Both the position numbers and the translations under genes were made by a program. From assembly GCA_030614645.1 (NCBI GenBank), contig JAUWTR010000017.1:1-11152 (forward strand): a stretch of DNA of 11,152 nt, written 5' to 3'. Source of the stretch: Candidatus Aminicenantota bacterium. Its GTDB lineage: Bacteria > Acidobacteriota > Aminicenantia > Aminicenantales > Aminicenantaceae. Below, piece by piece: positions 1-7,063 of this stretch. Positions within the stretch are counted from its first letter, which is position 1; every line of letters starts with the position of its first letter. The notes under the pieces are model-generated. The model saw only the letters and a list, made by a program, of their open reading frames with translations. It ran no database searches and was not told the origin of the DNA.

Positions 1-81
1 CAAGTTAACCTGATTCTTTTTACCGCGCTTTTGTCAAAAAATGGCTTTTCACTTATTATTTATTTTTCATCTTCTCTTTCT

Positions 82-328
82 CTGGAGTTACCTTCCAAAT
101 TTATTTCTCTATCCTACCGGCTGCGAGCTGGCATGGATACTGGTAAATCCCGGAGAAAGCCATCCGGAGCAACGCGGGCATGGTTCCTCGAGAGAATCTC
201 GAGGGGAGCGTTGTGAGGACAGGAAGGGATTTCCCCGCTGGGGGAAATCCCTGTCTTTCATAGGGACTTACCAGTGTCCATGCCTTACAACTTTTGTAAG
301 TTCGAAATAAATTGGAATGGAACTCCAG
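82..328. repeat. Nested, multi-branched palindromic element (MITE-like or structured RNA)
   Basis: The gap before ffh holds nested inverted repeats. The outer arms are 82-102 and 309-328 (CTGGAGTTACCTTCC against GGAATGGAACTCCAG, mostly complementary). Inside, arm 130-151 pairs with 263-284 at about 20 of 22 positions. The inner arms enclose three hairpins: 150-167 (CCGGA/TCCGG), 170-213 (CAACGC/GCGTTG, capped by CCTCGAGA-GAA-TCTCGAGG at 186-204), and 226-251 (GGGATTTCCCC-GCTG-GGGGAAATCCC, an 11 bp perfect stem). The interior is clearly more GC-rich than the surrounding DNA. The outer ends resemble those of the element at 1872-1992, and the right third is repeated at 7299-7367. This suggests a mobile, non-autonomous repeat family. 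I found no exact target-site duplication and no transposase. Small ORFs across this region are explained by the repeat and are not called as genes. Confidence 0.7.
217..285 (+). repeat. Dispersed 69 bp repeat, copy A
   Basis: This 69 bp stretch recurs at 7299-7367 in the same orientation with about five mismatches and no gaps. It contains the GGGATTTCCCC stem-loop (226-251) and ends in the inner right arm GGGACTTACCAGTGTCCATGCC of the larger palindrome. It accounts for the matching peptides in short ORFs at both loci, which are therefore not independent evidence of coding. Confidence 0.85.
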
Positions 329-418
329 TTTTCTATTTACCATTTACCATTTACTTAGTATTATGTGAATAAAAAATTATTTATAAATAGTTCAGATTAA
401 GTTACTAAGGAAAATACA

Positions 419-1741
419 ATGTTAGATCAATTATCCGACCGTCTCCAAAAGGTGATGAAATTTTTACGAGGGGAAGGGAAGATAACAGAAAAAAATATGG
501 ATGAAGCCTTAAAGATGGTGCGTATGGCATTCCTAGAAGCTGATGTGAATTATAAAGTTGTTAAAAAATTTGAGTCAGGAATAAAGGAGAAGGCGTTAGA
601 TAAGAGCGTGCTTGAAAGCCTTACTCCGGCCCAACATGTTATAAAGATCATAAGAGATGAGTTGACAGGAATTTTGGGGCAAAAGGACAGCAAACTCAAT
701 TTTTCGAGTACCCCTCCCTCCATTTTTATGCTGGTTGGACTGCAGGGAACCGGTAAAACAACAACATGCGGAAAACTTGCAAAGTTTGTTTCAAATAAGA
801 AAAAGAATCCTTTATTGGTTTCATTTGATTTAAAAAGGCCGGCTGCTCAGGAGCAGTTGGAGATTATTGCCCGGACACTTGACCTGGCATTTTTTAAATT
901 ATCTGGCGCCCGGGCATCTTCACCTCAACAAGCATTTAAAGAAGTTGTGAAATTTGCTCGGAAAAACAGCTATGATCCTCTTATAGTTGATACTGCCGGC
1001 AGGCTACATGTGGATGAGGAACTTATGGAAGAACTGCGGATGGCAAAAGATATTCTTTGCCCGGATGAGACAATATATATAGGTGACTCTATGACCGGCC
1101 AGGATGCGGTCAGGAGCGCTCAACAATTTGAAGATAAGATCAAATTGACTTCGATAATTCTTACTAAACTTGATGGGGATGCACGCGGAGGTGCGGCCTT
1201 GTCCATCGTATCTGCTACAGGAAAACCAATAAAGTTTATAGGGGTGGGAGAGAAGCTTGACAAACTCGAAGTCTTTCATCCCGACCGTATGGCTTCCCGG
1301 ATCATGGGAATGGGAGATGTATTAAGCCTTATTGAGAAAGCAGAGAATGAAACAGATACCAAAGAAGCAGAAGAGCTGGCCCGGAAGCTGAAAAAAAAGG
1401 AATTTAGTTTTGATGATTTTAAAAAACAATTGATACAGATAAAGAAAATGGGCTCAATATCACAGCTTTTGAGTGGACTTCCAACTGGAGGAATGTTTAA
1501 AAATATCTCAAAAATCCAAGTTGATGATAATAAAATTCTATCTTTTGAAGCAATAATAAATTCGATGACACCAGAAGAAAGGGATAATCCTAAGATAATT
1601 GATGGAAGTCGCCGTTCGCGGATTTCTAAAGGAAGCGGAAGGCCAGTCTCCGAGGTTAATCAATTATTAAAGCAGTTTAATGAGATGAAAAAGATGATGA
1701 AAACATCGCAATTCCAGAAACTGCTTTCATCCTTTCCATAA
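419..1741 (+). CDS. ffh: Signal recognition particle GTPase Ffh (SRP54)
   Basis: This is the protein subunit of the signal recognition particle. It binds signal sequences and 4.5S RNA and docks with FtsY in a GTP-dependent way to deliver inner-membrane proteins. At 440 residues it is full length for the family. An N-terminal helical N domain (about 1-85) is followed by the G domain: P-loop GLQGTGKTT at 107-115, DLKRPAA at 137-143, DTAGR at 191-195, TKLDGDARGGA at 249-259 and GVGEKLDKLEVF at 276-287. The M domain (about 325-430) carries the RNA-binding RRSRISKGSG segment at 398-407 and a methionine-rich tail (EMKKMMK). The ATG at 419 has an AAGG about 8 nt upstream, and the residues that follow match the usual N terminus. 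It leads the rpsP-rplS cluster but is separated from it by 340 bp containing an inverted-repeat element, so rpsP may have its own promoter. Confidence 0.98.
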   Translation: MLDQLSDRLQKVMKFLRGEGKITEKNMDEALKMVRMAFLEADVNYKVVKKFESGIKEKALDKSVLESLTPAQHVIKIIRDELTGILGQKDSKLNFSSTPPSIFMLVGLQGTGKTTTCGKLAKFVSNKKKNPLLVSFDLKRPAAQEQLEIIARTLDLAFFKLSGARASSPQQAFKEVVKFARKNSYDPLIVDTAGRLHVDEELMEELRMAKDILCPDETIYIGDSMTGQDAVRSAQQFEDKIKLTSIILTKLDGDARGGAALSIVSATGKPIKFIGVGEKLDKLEVFHPDRMASRIMGMGDVLSLIEKAENETDTKEAEELARKLKKKEFSFDDFKKQLIQIKKMGSISQLLSGLPTGGMFKNISKIQVDDNKILSFEAIINSMTPEERDNPKIIDGSRRSRISKGSGRPVSEVNQLLKQFNEMKKMMKTSQFQKLLSSFP

Positions 1742-1871
1742 AATTCAGAAACACCAGGAAAAACAGAGAAAACAGGAAAACCAGTGTCAGTTAGCAGTTA
1801 TTTTAACAATGAAGCAATAGAACAATGAAACAATGATTCTTTATAGCCTGCGCTATTCATAAAAGCTATAA

Positions 1872-1992
1872 CTGGAGTTCCCCCAAAAATTTTGCTTATT
1901 TTCATGCTGGGGAAAATTCGCGTGTTTTCGTATCAACTGACCTGATTCTTGCTTAAGGCTAAAGAGCTTATAAAGAATTGGGGGAACTCCAG
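1872..1992. repeat. 121 bp inverted-repeat element between ffh and rpsP
   Basis: A perfect 15 bp inverted repeat, CTGGAGTTCCCCCAA at 1872-1886 and its complement at 1978-1992, bounds 121 bp of AT-rich DNA. The terminal sequence CTGGAGTT and right end GGAACTCCAG are shared with the 82-328 element, so the two look like one family. The rest of the 1742-2081 gap holds simple repeats: CAGGAAAA-type tracts near 1754-1782, CAATGAA-type units near 1807-1833, and two copies of AGGAACTAAAYC at 1991-2014. TCAACTGA (1933-1940) and TCAGTTGA (2013-2020) form a further overlapping inverted pair. No gene or RNA gene is visible in this gap. The arms are too far apart to form a typical intrinsic terminator. 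Confidence 0.65.
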
Positions 1993-2081
1993 GAACTAAA
2001 CCAGGAACTAAATCAGTTGACTTATTTACGGATTTTCGATATTATTTACCCCAGACTATATTGGAGAAGAACGGATAAATA

Positions 2082-2336
2082 ATGCTGACATTACGACTTA
2101 TGCGACTTGGGGCAAAGAAAAAGCCATTTTATAGAGTTGTTGTAACTGATTCGAGAAAACCCAGACAAAGCAAAGCTAAAGAGATCTTAGGCTATTATGA
2201 CCCTTTAAAAGAACCCCCGGATATTAATGTAAATATAGAAAGAGCTAATTATTGGATAGAGAAAGGAGCGCAAGCTTCAAAAACAGTTCAGTCTCTCATG
2301 CAAAAAGTTTCTATGAGGGAGAAAAAATCCGCATAA
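2082..2336 (+). CDS. rpsP: 30S ribosomal protein S16
   Basis: This small-subunit protein binds 16S rRNA early in assembly. At 84 residues it is of normal size. The N terminus LRLMRLGAKKKPFYRVVVTD matches the S16 signature (I/L-R-L-x-R-x-G-x-K-x-x-P-x-Y-R-x-V-x-D). It is followed by SRKPRQSKAKEILGYYDP and, further on, YWIEKGAQASKTVQSL, corresponding to the conserved YW-x-x-GAxP/S-T-V block. The usual 'PRDGRF' segment reads PRQSKA here, a modest deviation. A GGAG lies about 15 nt before the ATG, so the ribosome-binding site is not ideally spaced. It is the first gene of the tight rpsP-khpA-rimM-trmD-rplS run, with 21 nt between it and khpA. Confidence 0.97.
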   Translation: MLTLRLMRLGAKKKPFYRVVVTDSRKPRQSKAKEILGYYDPLKEPPDINVNIERANYWIEKGAQASKTVQSLMQKVSMREKKSA

Positions 2337-2344
2337 TAAGACTT

Positions 2345-2352
2345 AAAGGAGG
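2345..2352 (+). promoter_or_regulatory. Strong Shine-Dalgarno site for khpA (fixes GTG start)
   Basis: AAAGGAGG lies 5 nt before the GTG at 2358. It is the best ribosome-binding site in the window and supports the non-ATG start of khpA. Confidence 0.8.
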
Positions 2353-2357
2353 TTACA

Positions 2358-2591
2358 GTGCAAGAACTTGTTGAATTGATTGCAAAAGCATTAGTTGACA
2401 GTCCTGAACAGGTTGTGGTTTCTCAATTAGAAGGGGAACAGACAACGATTCTGGAACTCAAGGTTGCTCCTGAAGATTTAGGCAAAGTAATTGGAAAACA
2501 AGGAAGAACAGCAAGAGCAATCAGGGTTATCCTTGGTGCATCCGGGATGAAATTGAAAAGGAGATTTAACTTAGAGATTATCGAGAAGTGA
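2358..2591 (+). CDS. khpA: KH-domain RNA-binding protein KhpA
   Basis: This is a small single-KH-domain RNA-binding protein of the KhpA (YlqC) family, 77 residues, the normal length. The nucleotide-binding loop is visible as [15 protein letters not shown] (about residues 42-56) with the GKQG form of the GxxG motif. The following helix and strand are also typical ([17 protein letters not shown]). In firmicutes KhpA partners with KhpB/Jag and affects cell division and envelope synthesis; here only the family role can be inferred. The gene starts with GTG behind a perfect AAAGGAGG. It lies between rpsP and rimM, its usual position, and stops 4 nt before the presumed rimM TTG start. Confidence 0.95.
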   Translation: MQELVELIAKALVDSPEQVVVSQLEGEQTTILELKVAPEDLGKVIGKQGRTARAIRVILGASGMKLKRRFNLEIIEK

Positions 2592-2595
2592 TAAT

Positions 2596-3103
2596 TTGAT
2601 AAAAGTAGGTTACGTTGTAAAAAGTCAAGGGAGGAAAGGCGAGATAAAGGTCAGGTTGAACTTAGGGCAACCTGAAAAGCTTTTTTTTTTCAAGGATATC
2701 TCTCAAAATAAGAGGCAGAACAGAAGAATTAAAAGTAGAATCACACCGCAGTTTTAAGGGTTTTTACATTATAAAGCTGAGAGGAATCGATTCTATATCA
2801 GAGGCAAAGAAATTTATCGGTTCTGAAGTTCTAATCCGGGAGGAGAACATGTTTCCTCTGGAAGAAGGGGAGTTTTCCTTACATCAGATTAGGGGCCTTG
2901 CTGTGGAAACTAAAGAAGGAATGAAGCTTGGGCTGATCAAGGATATAATGCCGGCTGGGGGAAGCGAAATTTTAATTATGGAATACAAGGGGAGAGAAGT
3001 TCTGATTCCCTTTGTTCAGAAAATTTGCCGGGAGATAGATCTTGAGGAAAAGAGGATTATAATTGACCCCCCAAAGGGCCTTTTAGATTTAAATGATATT
3101 TGA
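2596..3103 (+). CDS. rimM: Ribosome maturation factor RimM, frame disrupted at a T10 run
   Basis: RimM binds S19 in the 30S head and helps 16S rRNA processing. The N-terminal part reads from a TTG at 2596 as IKVGYVVKSQGRKGEIKVR, a typical RimM opening, then runs through ten T (2681-2690) and stops at about 2755-2757. The next frame continues the family sequence: TEELKVESH, then GIDSISEAKKFIGSEVLI, and the PRC-barrel part LEEGEFSLHQIRGLAV, ending GLLDLNDI. Reading T9 instead of T10 joins the halves into one protein of about 169 residues, the usual length. An ATG at 2849 would give only the C-terminal 84 residues. The TTG start has a weak ribosome-binding site and relies on its closeness to khpA. 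The 3' end overlaps trmD by 11 nt. Family assignment is firm; whether the frame break is real or a homopolymer sequencing error is open. Confidence 0.9.
2681..2690 (+). other. T10 homopolymer at the rimM frame break
   Basis: Ten consecutive T follow C2680. The upstream rimM frame continues through them as L-F-F-F-K-D-I-S and soon stops. Removing one T gives L-F-F-S-R-I-S-L-K-I-R-G-R-T-E-E-L, which rejoins the conserved downstream frame. A T8 run inside trmD (3596-3603) is read in frame without trouble. The break could lie a few codons further downstream, but the homopolymer is the most likely place. Confidence 0.75.
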
Positions 3104-3842
3104 TATAATTACAATATTCCCTCAGATGTTTGGGAGTGTTTTTTCCGGAGGAATAGTAAAAAAAGCTATAGAAAAGGGATTTATAAACGTGAAAGTACAT
3201 GATTTGAGGGATTATACCTCCGGTAAACATAAACAGGTAGATGACCGCCCTTATGGAGGAAGCCCGGGGATGGTTTTAAAGCCTGAGCCGCTCTTTACTG
3301 CAATTGAAAGATTAAAGGGTGAGAATTCCGATCCTGTTTACTTGATGTCTCCCCAGGGAAATCCATTTACTTCCCGAATGGCGGAGCAAATGGCTGAAAT
3401 ACCGCGGATGATTTTAATTTGCGGCAGGTATGAGGGTGTTGATGAAAGGGTTATTCAGCACCTGGTGACAGATGAAGTGTCAATTGGTGATTATGTGTTA
3501 ACCGGGGGAGAACCTGCGGCAGTAGTAATAATTGATGCGGTATCCCGCTTTATTCCAGGGGTGGTAGGTAAAATGGAATCAGTAAAAAGAGACTCTTTTT
3601 TTTCAGGAATATTTGATTATCCTCAATATACACGTCCTCGTGAATATAAAGGGAAAAAAGTTCCGGAAATATTGTTTTCTGGAAATCATAACCGGATAGA
3701 GAAGTGGCGCAGGAAAAAAATGCTTGAAAAGACCTGGAAACTAAGACCAGAATTATTTAACGAGATTAAATTATCTCCAGAGGAAAATAAAATACTGGAA
3801 GAAATAGCATTAAAGGAAAGCAAAAACAATGAATCTAATTGA
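3093..3842 (+). CDS. trmD: tRNA (guanine-N1-)-methyltransferase TrmD
   Basis: TrmD transfers a methyl group from S-adenosylmethionine to N1 of G37 in tRNAs reading CNN codons, protecting against +1 frameshifting. It is a cytoplasmic dimer of the SPOUT class. The 249-residue length is normal. Diagnostic blocks are [11 protein letters not shown] (50-60), [12 protein letters not shown] (109-120), [20 protein letters not shown] (131-150, the knotted cofactor-binding region) and [17 protein letters not shown] (166-182), which includes the catalytic Asp of the DSF motif. The C-terminal block [13 protein letters not shown] is also conserved. The ATG at 3093 lies inside the end of rimM (11 nt overlap) and has only a weak AAGGG upstream, so translational coupling is likely. 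Its 3' end overlaps rplS by 14 nt. Confidence 0.98.
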   Translation: MIFDIITIFPQMFGSVFSGGIVKKAIEKGFINVKVHDLRDYTSGKHKQVDDRPYGGSPGMVLKPEPLFTAIERLKGENSDPVYLMSPQGNPFTSRMAEQMAEIPRMILICGRYEGVDERVIQHLVTDEVSIGDYVLTGGEPAAVVIIDAVSRFIPGVVGKMESVKRDSFFSGIFDYPQYTRPREYKGKKVPEILFSGNHNRIEKWRRKKMLEKTWKLRPELFNEIKLSPEENKILEEIALKESKNNESN

Positions 3843-4170
3843 ATATGTACAAGAAAAACAGTTAAAAAAAGACATAACTCCTTTTAATGTCGGAGACACT
3901 GTTAAAGTTCATGTAATTATCAAGGAAGGGGATAAAGAAAGAATTCAAATTTTTCGTGGCGATGTTATTGCAAAAAAAGGGGGTGGCGCTGGGGAAACAT
4001 TTATAGTAAGAAAGATTTCTTTTGGTATCGGGGTTGAAAGGATTTTTCCTCTTCATTCTAAAATGATAAGAAAAATTGAGGTCATAAGGCGTGGCAAAGT
4101 CAAAAGGGCAAAATTATACTATCTCCGTAATTTAAAAGGCAAGGCAACTAGATTAAAAGAAGCCCGGTAG
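3829..4170 (+). CDS. rplS: 50S ribosomal protein L19
   Basis: L19 lies at the 30S-50S interface and contacts 16S and 23S rRNA. The protein is 113 residues, the usual size. Family blocks are visible: [55 protein letters not shown] and the basic [14 protein letters not shown] near the C terminus. The ATG at 3829 lies within the last codons of trmD, with AAGGA about 11 nt upstream, so its translation is probably coupled to trmD. It ends the overlapping ribosomal block. A 4171-4259 AT-rich spacer with T and A runs follows, but I do not see a clean GC-stem plus T-tail terminator there. Confidence 0.98.
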   Translation: MNLIEYVQEKQLKKDITPFNVGDTVKVHVIIKEGDKERIQIFRGDVIAKKGGGAGETFIVRKISFGIGVERIFPLHSKMIRKIEVIRRGKVKRAKLYYLRNLKGKATRLKEAR

Positions 4171-4259
4171 CTTTGCCTTATAGATAGCTTAAAGATTTTA
4201 GTAAAGGCTAAAAAGAGAGTATTTTTTTAAAAAAGTTTTTCGGGCTTGTGAGGATGGGG

Positions 4260-4883
4260 ATGCCTGATTTTAAAATAGAAAGAAAGATTCTAAGCCGTGG
4301 CTACAAGAATATTGCAGGCTTGGATGAGGCGGGCAGGGGAGCTCTGTTTGGTCCTGTTGTCGCTGGTGCTGTGATGTTTTCCTCCTCATTTATATCGGCT
4401 AAAACTCAGGGATGGGTAAAGGAGATCAATGACTCAAAACTTCTCTCCCCTAAGAAAAGAAAAAATGTTTTCAGGTCGATTATGATCCACGCCTGTGGAG
4501 TAGGATATGGATTTGCTTCTAATACTGAGATCGAAAAGGATAATATTTATTGGGCATCTTTAATGTCGATGAAAAGAGCAGTAAAAAATTTATCTGTGAA
4601 TCCGGATTTTGTTTTAGTTGACGGATTTAAGCTTAATGATGTAGATTATCATCATGAAGGAATTGTTAAAGGAGATAAAAAGAGTTATTCGATTGCCGCT
4701 GCATCTATAGTCGCTAAGGTGCTTAGGGATGAAATGATAGTTCAGTTGAGTAAGATTTATCAAGGATATTCACTTGAGAAAAATAAAGGATATGGAACAA
4801 AAGAACATTATTTGGCTTTGGAAAGATTCGGCCCGACCTCTTTACATAGAAAGACTTTTAATCTTGTAAATAATAAAAAGTAA
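4260..4883 (+). CDS. rnhB: Ribonuclease HII
   Basis: RNase HII cuts RNA in RNA-DNA hybrids and removes single ribonucleotides from DNA. The N-terminal catalytic block is GLDEAGRGALFGPVVAGAV, with adjacent Asp and Glu and the GRG motif. NDSKLLSPKKR follows, then LVDG with the third acidic residue and GDKKSYSIAAASIVAKVLRD, the block with the remaining conserved residues. The tail GYGTKEHYLALERFGPTSLHR is also typical. Three in-frame starts lie close together: GTG 4248, ATG 4254 and ATG 4260. I prefer 4260 because GAGG at 4250-4253 is then at a 6 nt spacing, giving 207 residues. The start could be up to four codons earlier. The stop codon abuts the ATG of the next gene with no spacer. rnhB after rplS is a common arrangement. 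Confidence 0.96.
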   Translation: MPDFKIERKILSRGYKNIAGLDEAGRGALFGPVVAGAVMFSSSFISAKTQGWVKEINDSKLLSPKKRKNVFRSIMIHACGVGYGFASNTEIEKDNIYWASLMSMKRAVKNLSVNPDFVLVDGFKLNDVDYHHEGIVKGDKKSYSIAAASIVAKVLRDEMIVQLSKIYQGYSLEKNKGYGTKEHYLALERFGPTSLHRKTFNLVNNKK

Positions 4884-6977
4884 ATGATAGAAAATAAAGA
4901 CCGGGAAAAAATCGAAAGCCTGGCAAAAAAACATATAAAACGCGGGAAAATAAATGACGCAATTGCTGAATACAGGAAATTATTATCTGGAGATGAACAG
5001 GATATTTCAATAAGAGCTATAATTGGTGACCTTTTTGCAAAATCAGGCCAGAAAGATAAAGCGGTTGAAGAATTTCATAGGATTGCAGACTTCTATGAGG
5101 AAAAGGGATTGTTTTCAAAAGCGATCGCTATTTTAAAAAAAGCAAATCGGCTGGACCCTGATAATATCAAATTTGCCGGGAAATTGGCTGATTTATATCA
5201 GGATCAGGGATTTGCTTCTGAAGCAAAATCTGAATATTTAAAGTTTGCTGAGAGCCTAAAAAAGGAAAACAAGACAAAAGAAGCAATCCAGATATATAGA
5301 AAACTGCTTGATATGATTCCCCAGGACATGGATATCCGGATTGATCTGGCAGAACTATATAAGAAAGAAGGACAAATCGAGCAAGCTACCACTGAACTTA
5401 ATAATGTTGCTGAGCATAAAATAAAGAAAGATGATCTTGAAGCGGCCCAGAAGATCCTTTCCGACGCCTGGAAACTTAACGAAGACAATCCCAGAACCTT
5501 GATTAATATGATCGAGATTTTTAAGCAGAACAATAAGAAAAAAGAAGCTCTGGAATTGATAAATAAGATCCTTAAGAAAGATGAGGGGAATATTGAAGCC
5601 TTAAATTTACTGGGGAATTTGTATTTGGATGAAAAAAAATACAAGGAGGCAGAAGAGGTTTATTCCCGGATTATTTCTCTTAAGCCTAATGAGGTTGAGG
5701 CTAGCATTAACCTCGGAAGGATTTTTATTCAGAAGGGGAAACTTGATGAAGCATATGAAGTATATGAACCTCTGGTCGATACTTTAATAAGGAAAGGCAA
5801 AGAAGACAAGGCAGTTGGGCTGCTTGGGTTGATTCTGGCAGGAAAAAAGGCTCATATCCCTTCGCTTGAGAAGTTGGCATCGTTGTTCAGAAATAAAGCT
5901 CAAAAAGAAAACCTTGAAATTGTCAATCAAGTCATTTTGGAGGAATACAAAAAACTGGATTTGAAGGAAAAAATGTTGACTGTATTAAGAGAATTAGTTG
6001 ATACTTTTCCTGAGGATGAAGGTTACTACTATGAGTACATTAAGTTGAGAAAGGGGTTGGGGGAAGGTGATGATGCCAGTTCTGAGGAAAAAGCTGATTT
6101 GAGTATAAGTGAGGTCAAAGAACTGGTCAACGCAACTTTGGCAAAGGTTGATTTGTATCTTGAGCAGGGATTAATACGAAATGCGAAAAGAATTCTGGAA
6201 GACCTGAGGCTGAGATTCCCAAATGAGACTAAAATCAATGAAAAAATTGAGGAGATAAAAGAGTTATCTTCAAAGATACGGAGGGATGAGATTGCAGAGC
6301 GCATTGGGAGGGTGAGTCAGAAAGAAAGTCAAATAGTTGATAAAATTCCTGACACTTCAAAAGTAGGCGAAGTTCAAGAAGATAAAATTACTTCAGCAGA
6401 TGTTTTTGCTGAAACAGATATAATTCCTATGGGTTCTTATGAGAGTGGAGAAAGGGAATATTTTGATCTATCAACTATTATTGATGAAGAAGCGGAAGCG
6501 ATTAATAGTATTATTAATTATCAAATTCGGGGAGACACTACAATTGTTGAAAAAGCACTTTCTGATATTGTCTCTGATTTCAGAAATGCGCTGGAAGAAA
6601 AAGTTGATAAAGAGAATTATGAAAGCCATTATAACCTTGGGATTGCTTTTCTTGAGCAGGAGCTATTTGATGAAGCGATTGAAGAGTGTAAGCTTTCAGC
6701 CAGAAGCAAAGAACTAGAGGTCGATAGTTATAGTGTAATTAGTTTTTGTTACAATAAGAAGAAGGATTTCAAGGAAGCCTTAGATTGGATTGAAAAGGCA
6801 ATGAAACTTGCAGAAAAGGATTCTTCTCAATCACTTGCACTTAAATATGAACAAGGCTCCCTGTACGAGGCAATGAATAAAGGCCAAAAGGCCTTAAAAG
6901 CCTTCCAAGAGGTGAAGAAATTGAATGCTGAATATAGGGATGTAAAAATAAAAATCAAAGCTCTCGAAAAGCAGTAA
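4884..6977 (+). CDS. Large tetratricopeptide-repeat protein of unknown role
   Basis: This 697-residue protein is made mostly of tetratricopeptide repeats, helical hairpins that serve as protein-binding scaffolds. Repeat-like units run through residues 1-270, for example AIAEYRKLL, AIAILKKANRLDPDN, AIQIYRKLLDMIPQD and NLLGNLYLDEKKYKEAEEVY, and more degenerate helices continue to about 455. A charged, probably disordered linker (about 470-565) follows. A C-terminal TPR block (about 575-690) contains YESHYNLGIAFLEQELFDEA and a closing YRDVKIKIKAL. No signal peptide or membrane segment is visible, so it is likely cytoplasmic. The ATG directly abuts the rnhB stop, implying co-translation. Similar N- and C-terminal TPR layouts with an acidic linker are known in deltaproteobacteria-like genomes, without a defined function. 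The position after rnhB is often taken by the yraN nuclease gene, which is absent here. Confidence 0.9.
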   Translation: MIENKDREKIESLAKKHIKRGKINDAIAEYRKLLSGDEQDISIRAIIGDLFAKSGQKDKAVEEFHRIADFYEEKGLFSKAIAILKKANRLDPDNIKFAGKLADLYQDQGFASEAKSEYLKFAESLKKENKTKEAIQIYRKLLDMIPQDMDIRIDLAELYKKEGQIEQATTELNNVAEHKIKKDDLEAAQKILSDAWKLNEDNPRTLINMIEIFKQNNKKKEALELINKILKKDEGNIEALNLLGNLYLDEKKYKEAEEVYSRIISLKPNEVEASINLGRIFIQKGKLDEAYEVYEPLVDTLIRKGKEDKAVGLLGLILAGKKAHIPSLEKLASLFRNKAQKENLEIVNQVILEEYKKLDLKEKMLTVLRELVDTFPEDEGYYYEYIKLRKGLGEGDDASSEEKADLSISEVKELVNATLAKVDLYLEQGLIRNAKRILEDLRLRFPNETKINEKIEEIKELSSKIRRDEIAERIGRVSQKESQIVDKIPDTSKVGEVQEDKITSADVFAETDIIPMGSYESGEREYFDLSTIIDEEAEAINSIINYQIRGDTTIVEKALSDIVSDFRNALEEKVDKENYESHYNLGIAFLEQELFDEAIEECKLSARSKELEVDSYSVISFCYNKKKDFKEALDWIEKAMKLAEKDSSQSLALKYEQGSLYEAMNKGQKALKAFQEVKKLNAEYRDVKIKIKALEKQ

Positions 6978-6985
6978 TAAAATTT

Positions 6986-7063
6986 ATGGAGGATGTCCTG
7001 TTTCGCTATAAGATCATCGCAATACTGGATGCCTGGTTTAATAATTTAAAGGGTGTTGGATGA
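6986..7063 (+). CDS. Possible 25-residue micro-ORF or gene remnant
   Basis: A short ORF (MEDVLFRYKI at its start, then an Ile/Leu/Trp-rich middle, ending NNLKGVG) begins 9 nt after the TPR gene stop. Its stop codon lies where the structured repeat region begins (arm 7063-7079). It has no good ribosome-binding site and I recognise no family. It may be the 5' stub of a gene cut by repeat insertion, or chance. It is listed so that the short stretch is not lost. Confidence 0.2.
   Translation: MEDVLFRYKIIAILDAWFNNLKGVG

Noticed and set aside
31..343. Overlapping small ORFs on both strands (61-89 residues) before ffh
   Set aside because: They cross the palindromic element in three frames, have no ribosome-binding sites and no family features. 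The peptide similarity to the ORF at 7108-7464 comes from the 69 bp DNA repeat.
337..364. Possible sigma-70 promoter for ffh (TTACCA, 16 bp, TATTAT)
   Set aside because: The -35 match is poor and lies in a simple repeat (TTTACCA units) within AT-rich DNA, where such matches arise by chance.
1..1950. Similarity between positions 1-18 and about 1934-1950 (shared CCTGATTCTT)
   Set aside because: The common core is only about 10 bp with a gapped extension, too short to call a repeat without genome-wide copies.
2849..3103. Stand-alone 84-residue PRC-barrel protein
   Set aside because: The upstream frame contains the matching RimM N-terminal domain and a linking segment, so this is the 3' part of a frame-broken rimM.
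5204..5644. 146-residue minus-strand ORF within the TPR gene, and similar antisense ORFs elsewhere
   Set aside because: These are shadows of strongly supported genes, rich in Ser/Phe/Leu as expected from the antisense of Lys/Glu-rich coding sequence.
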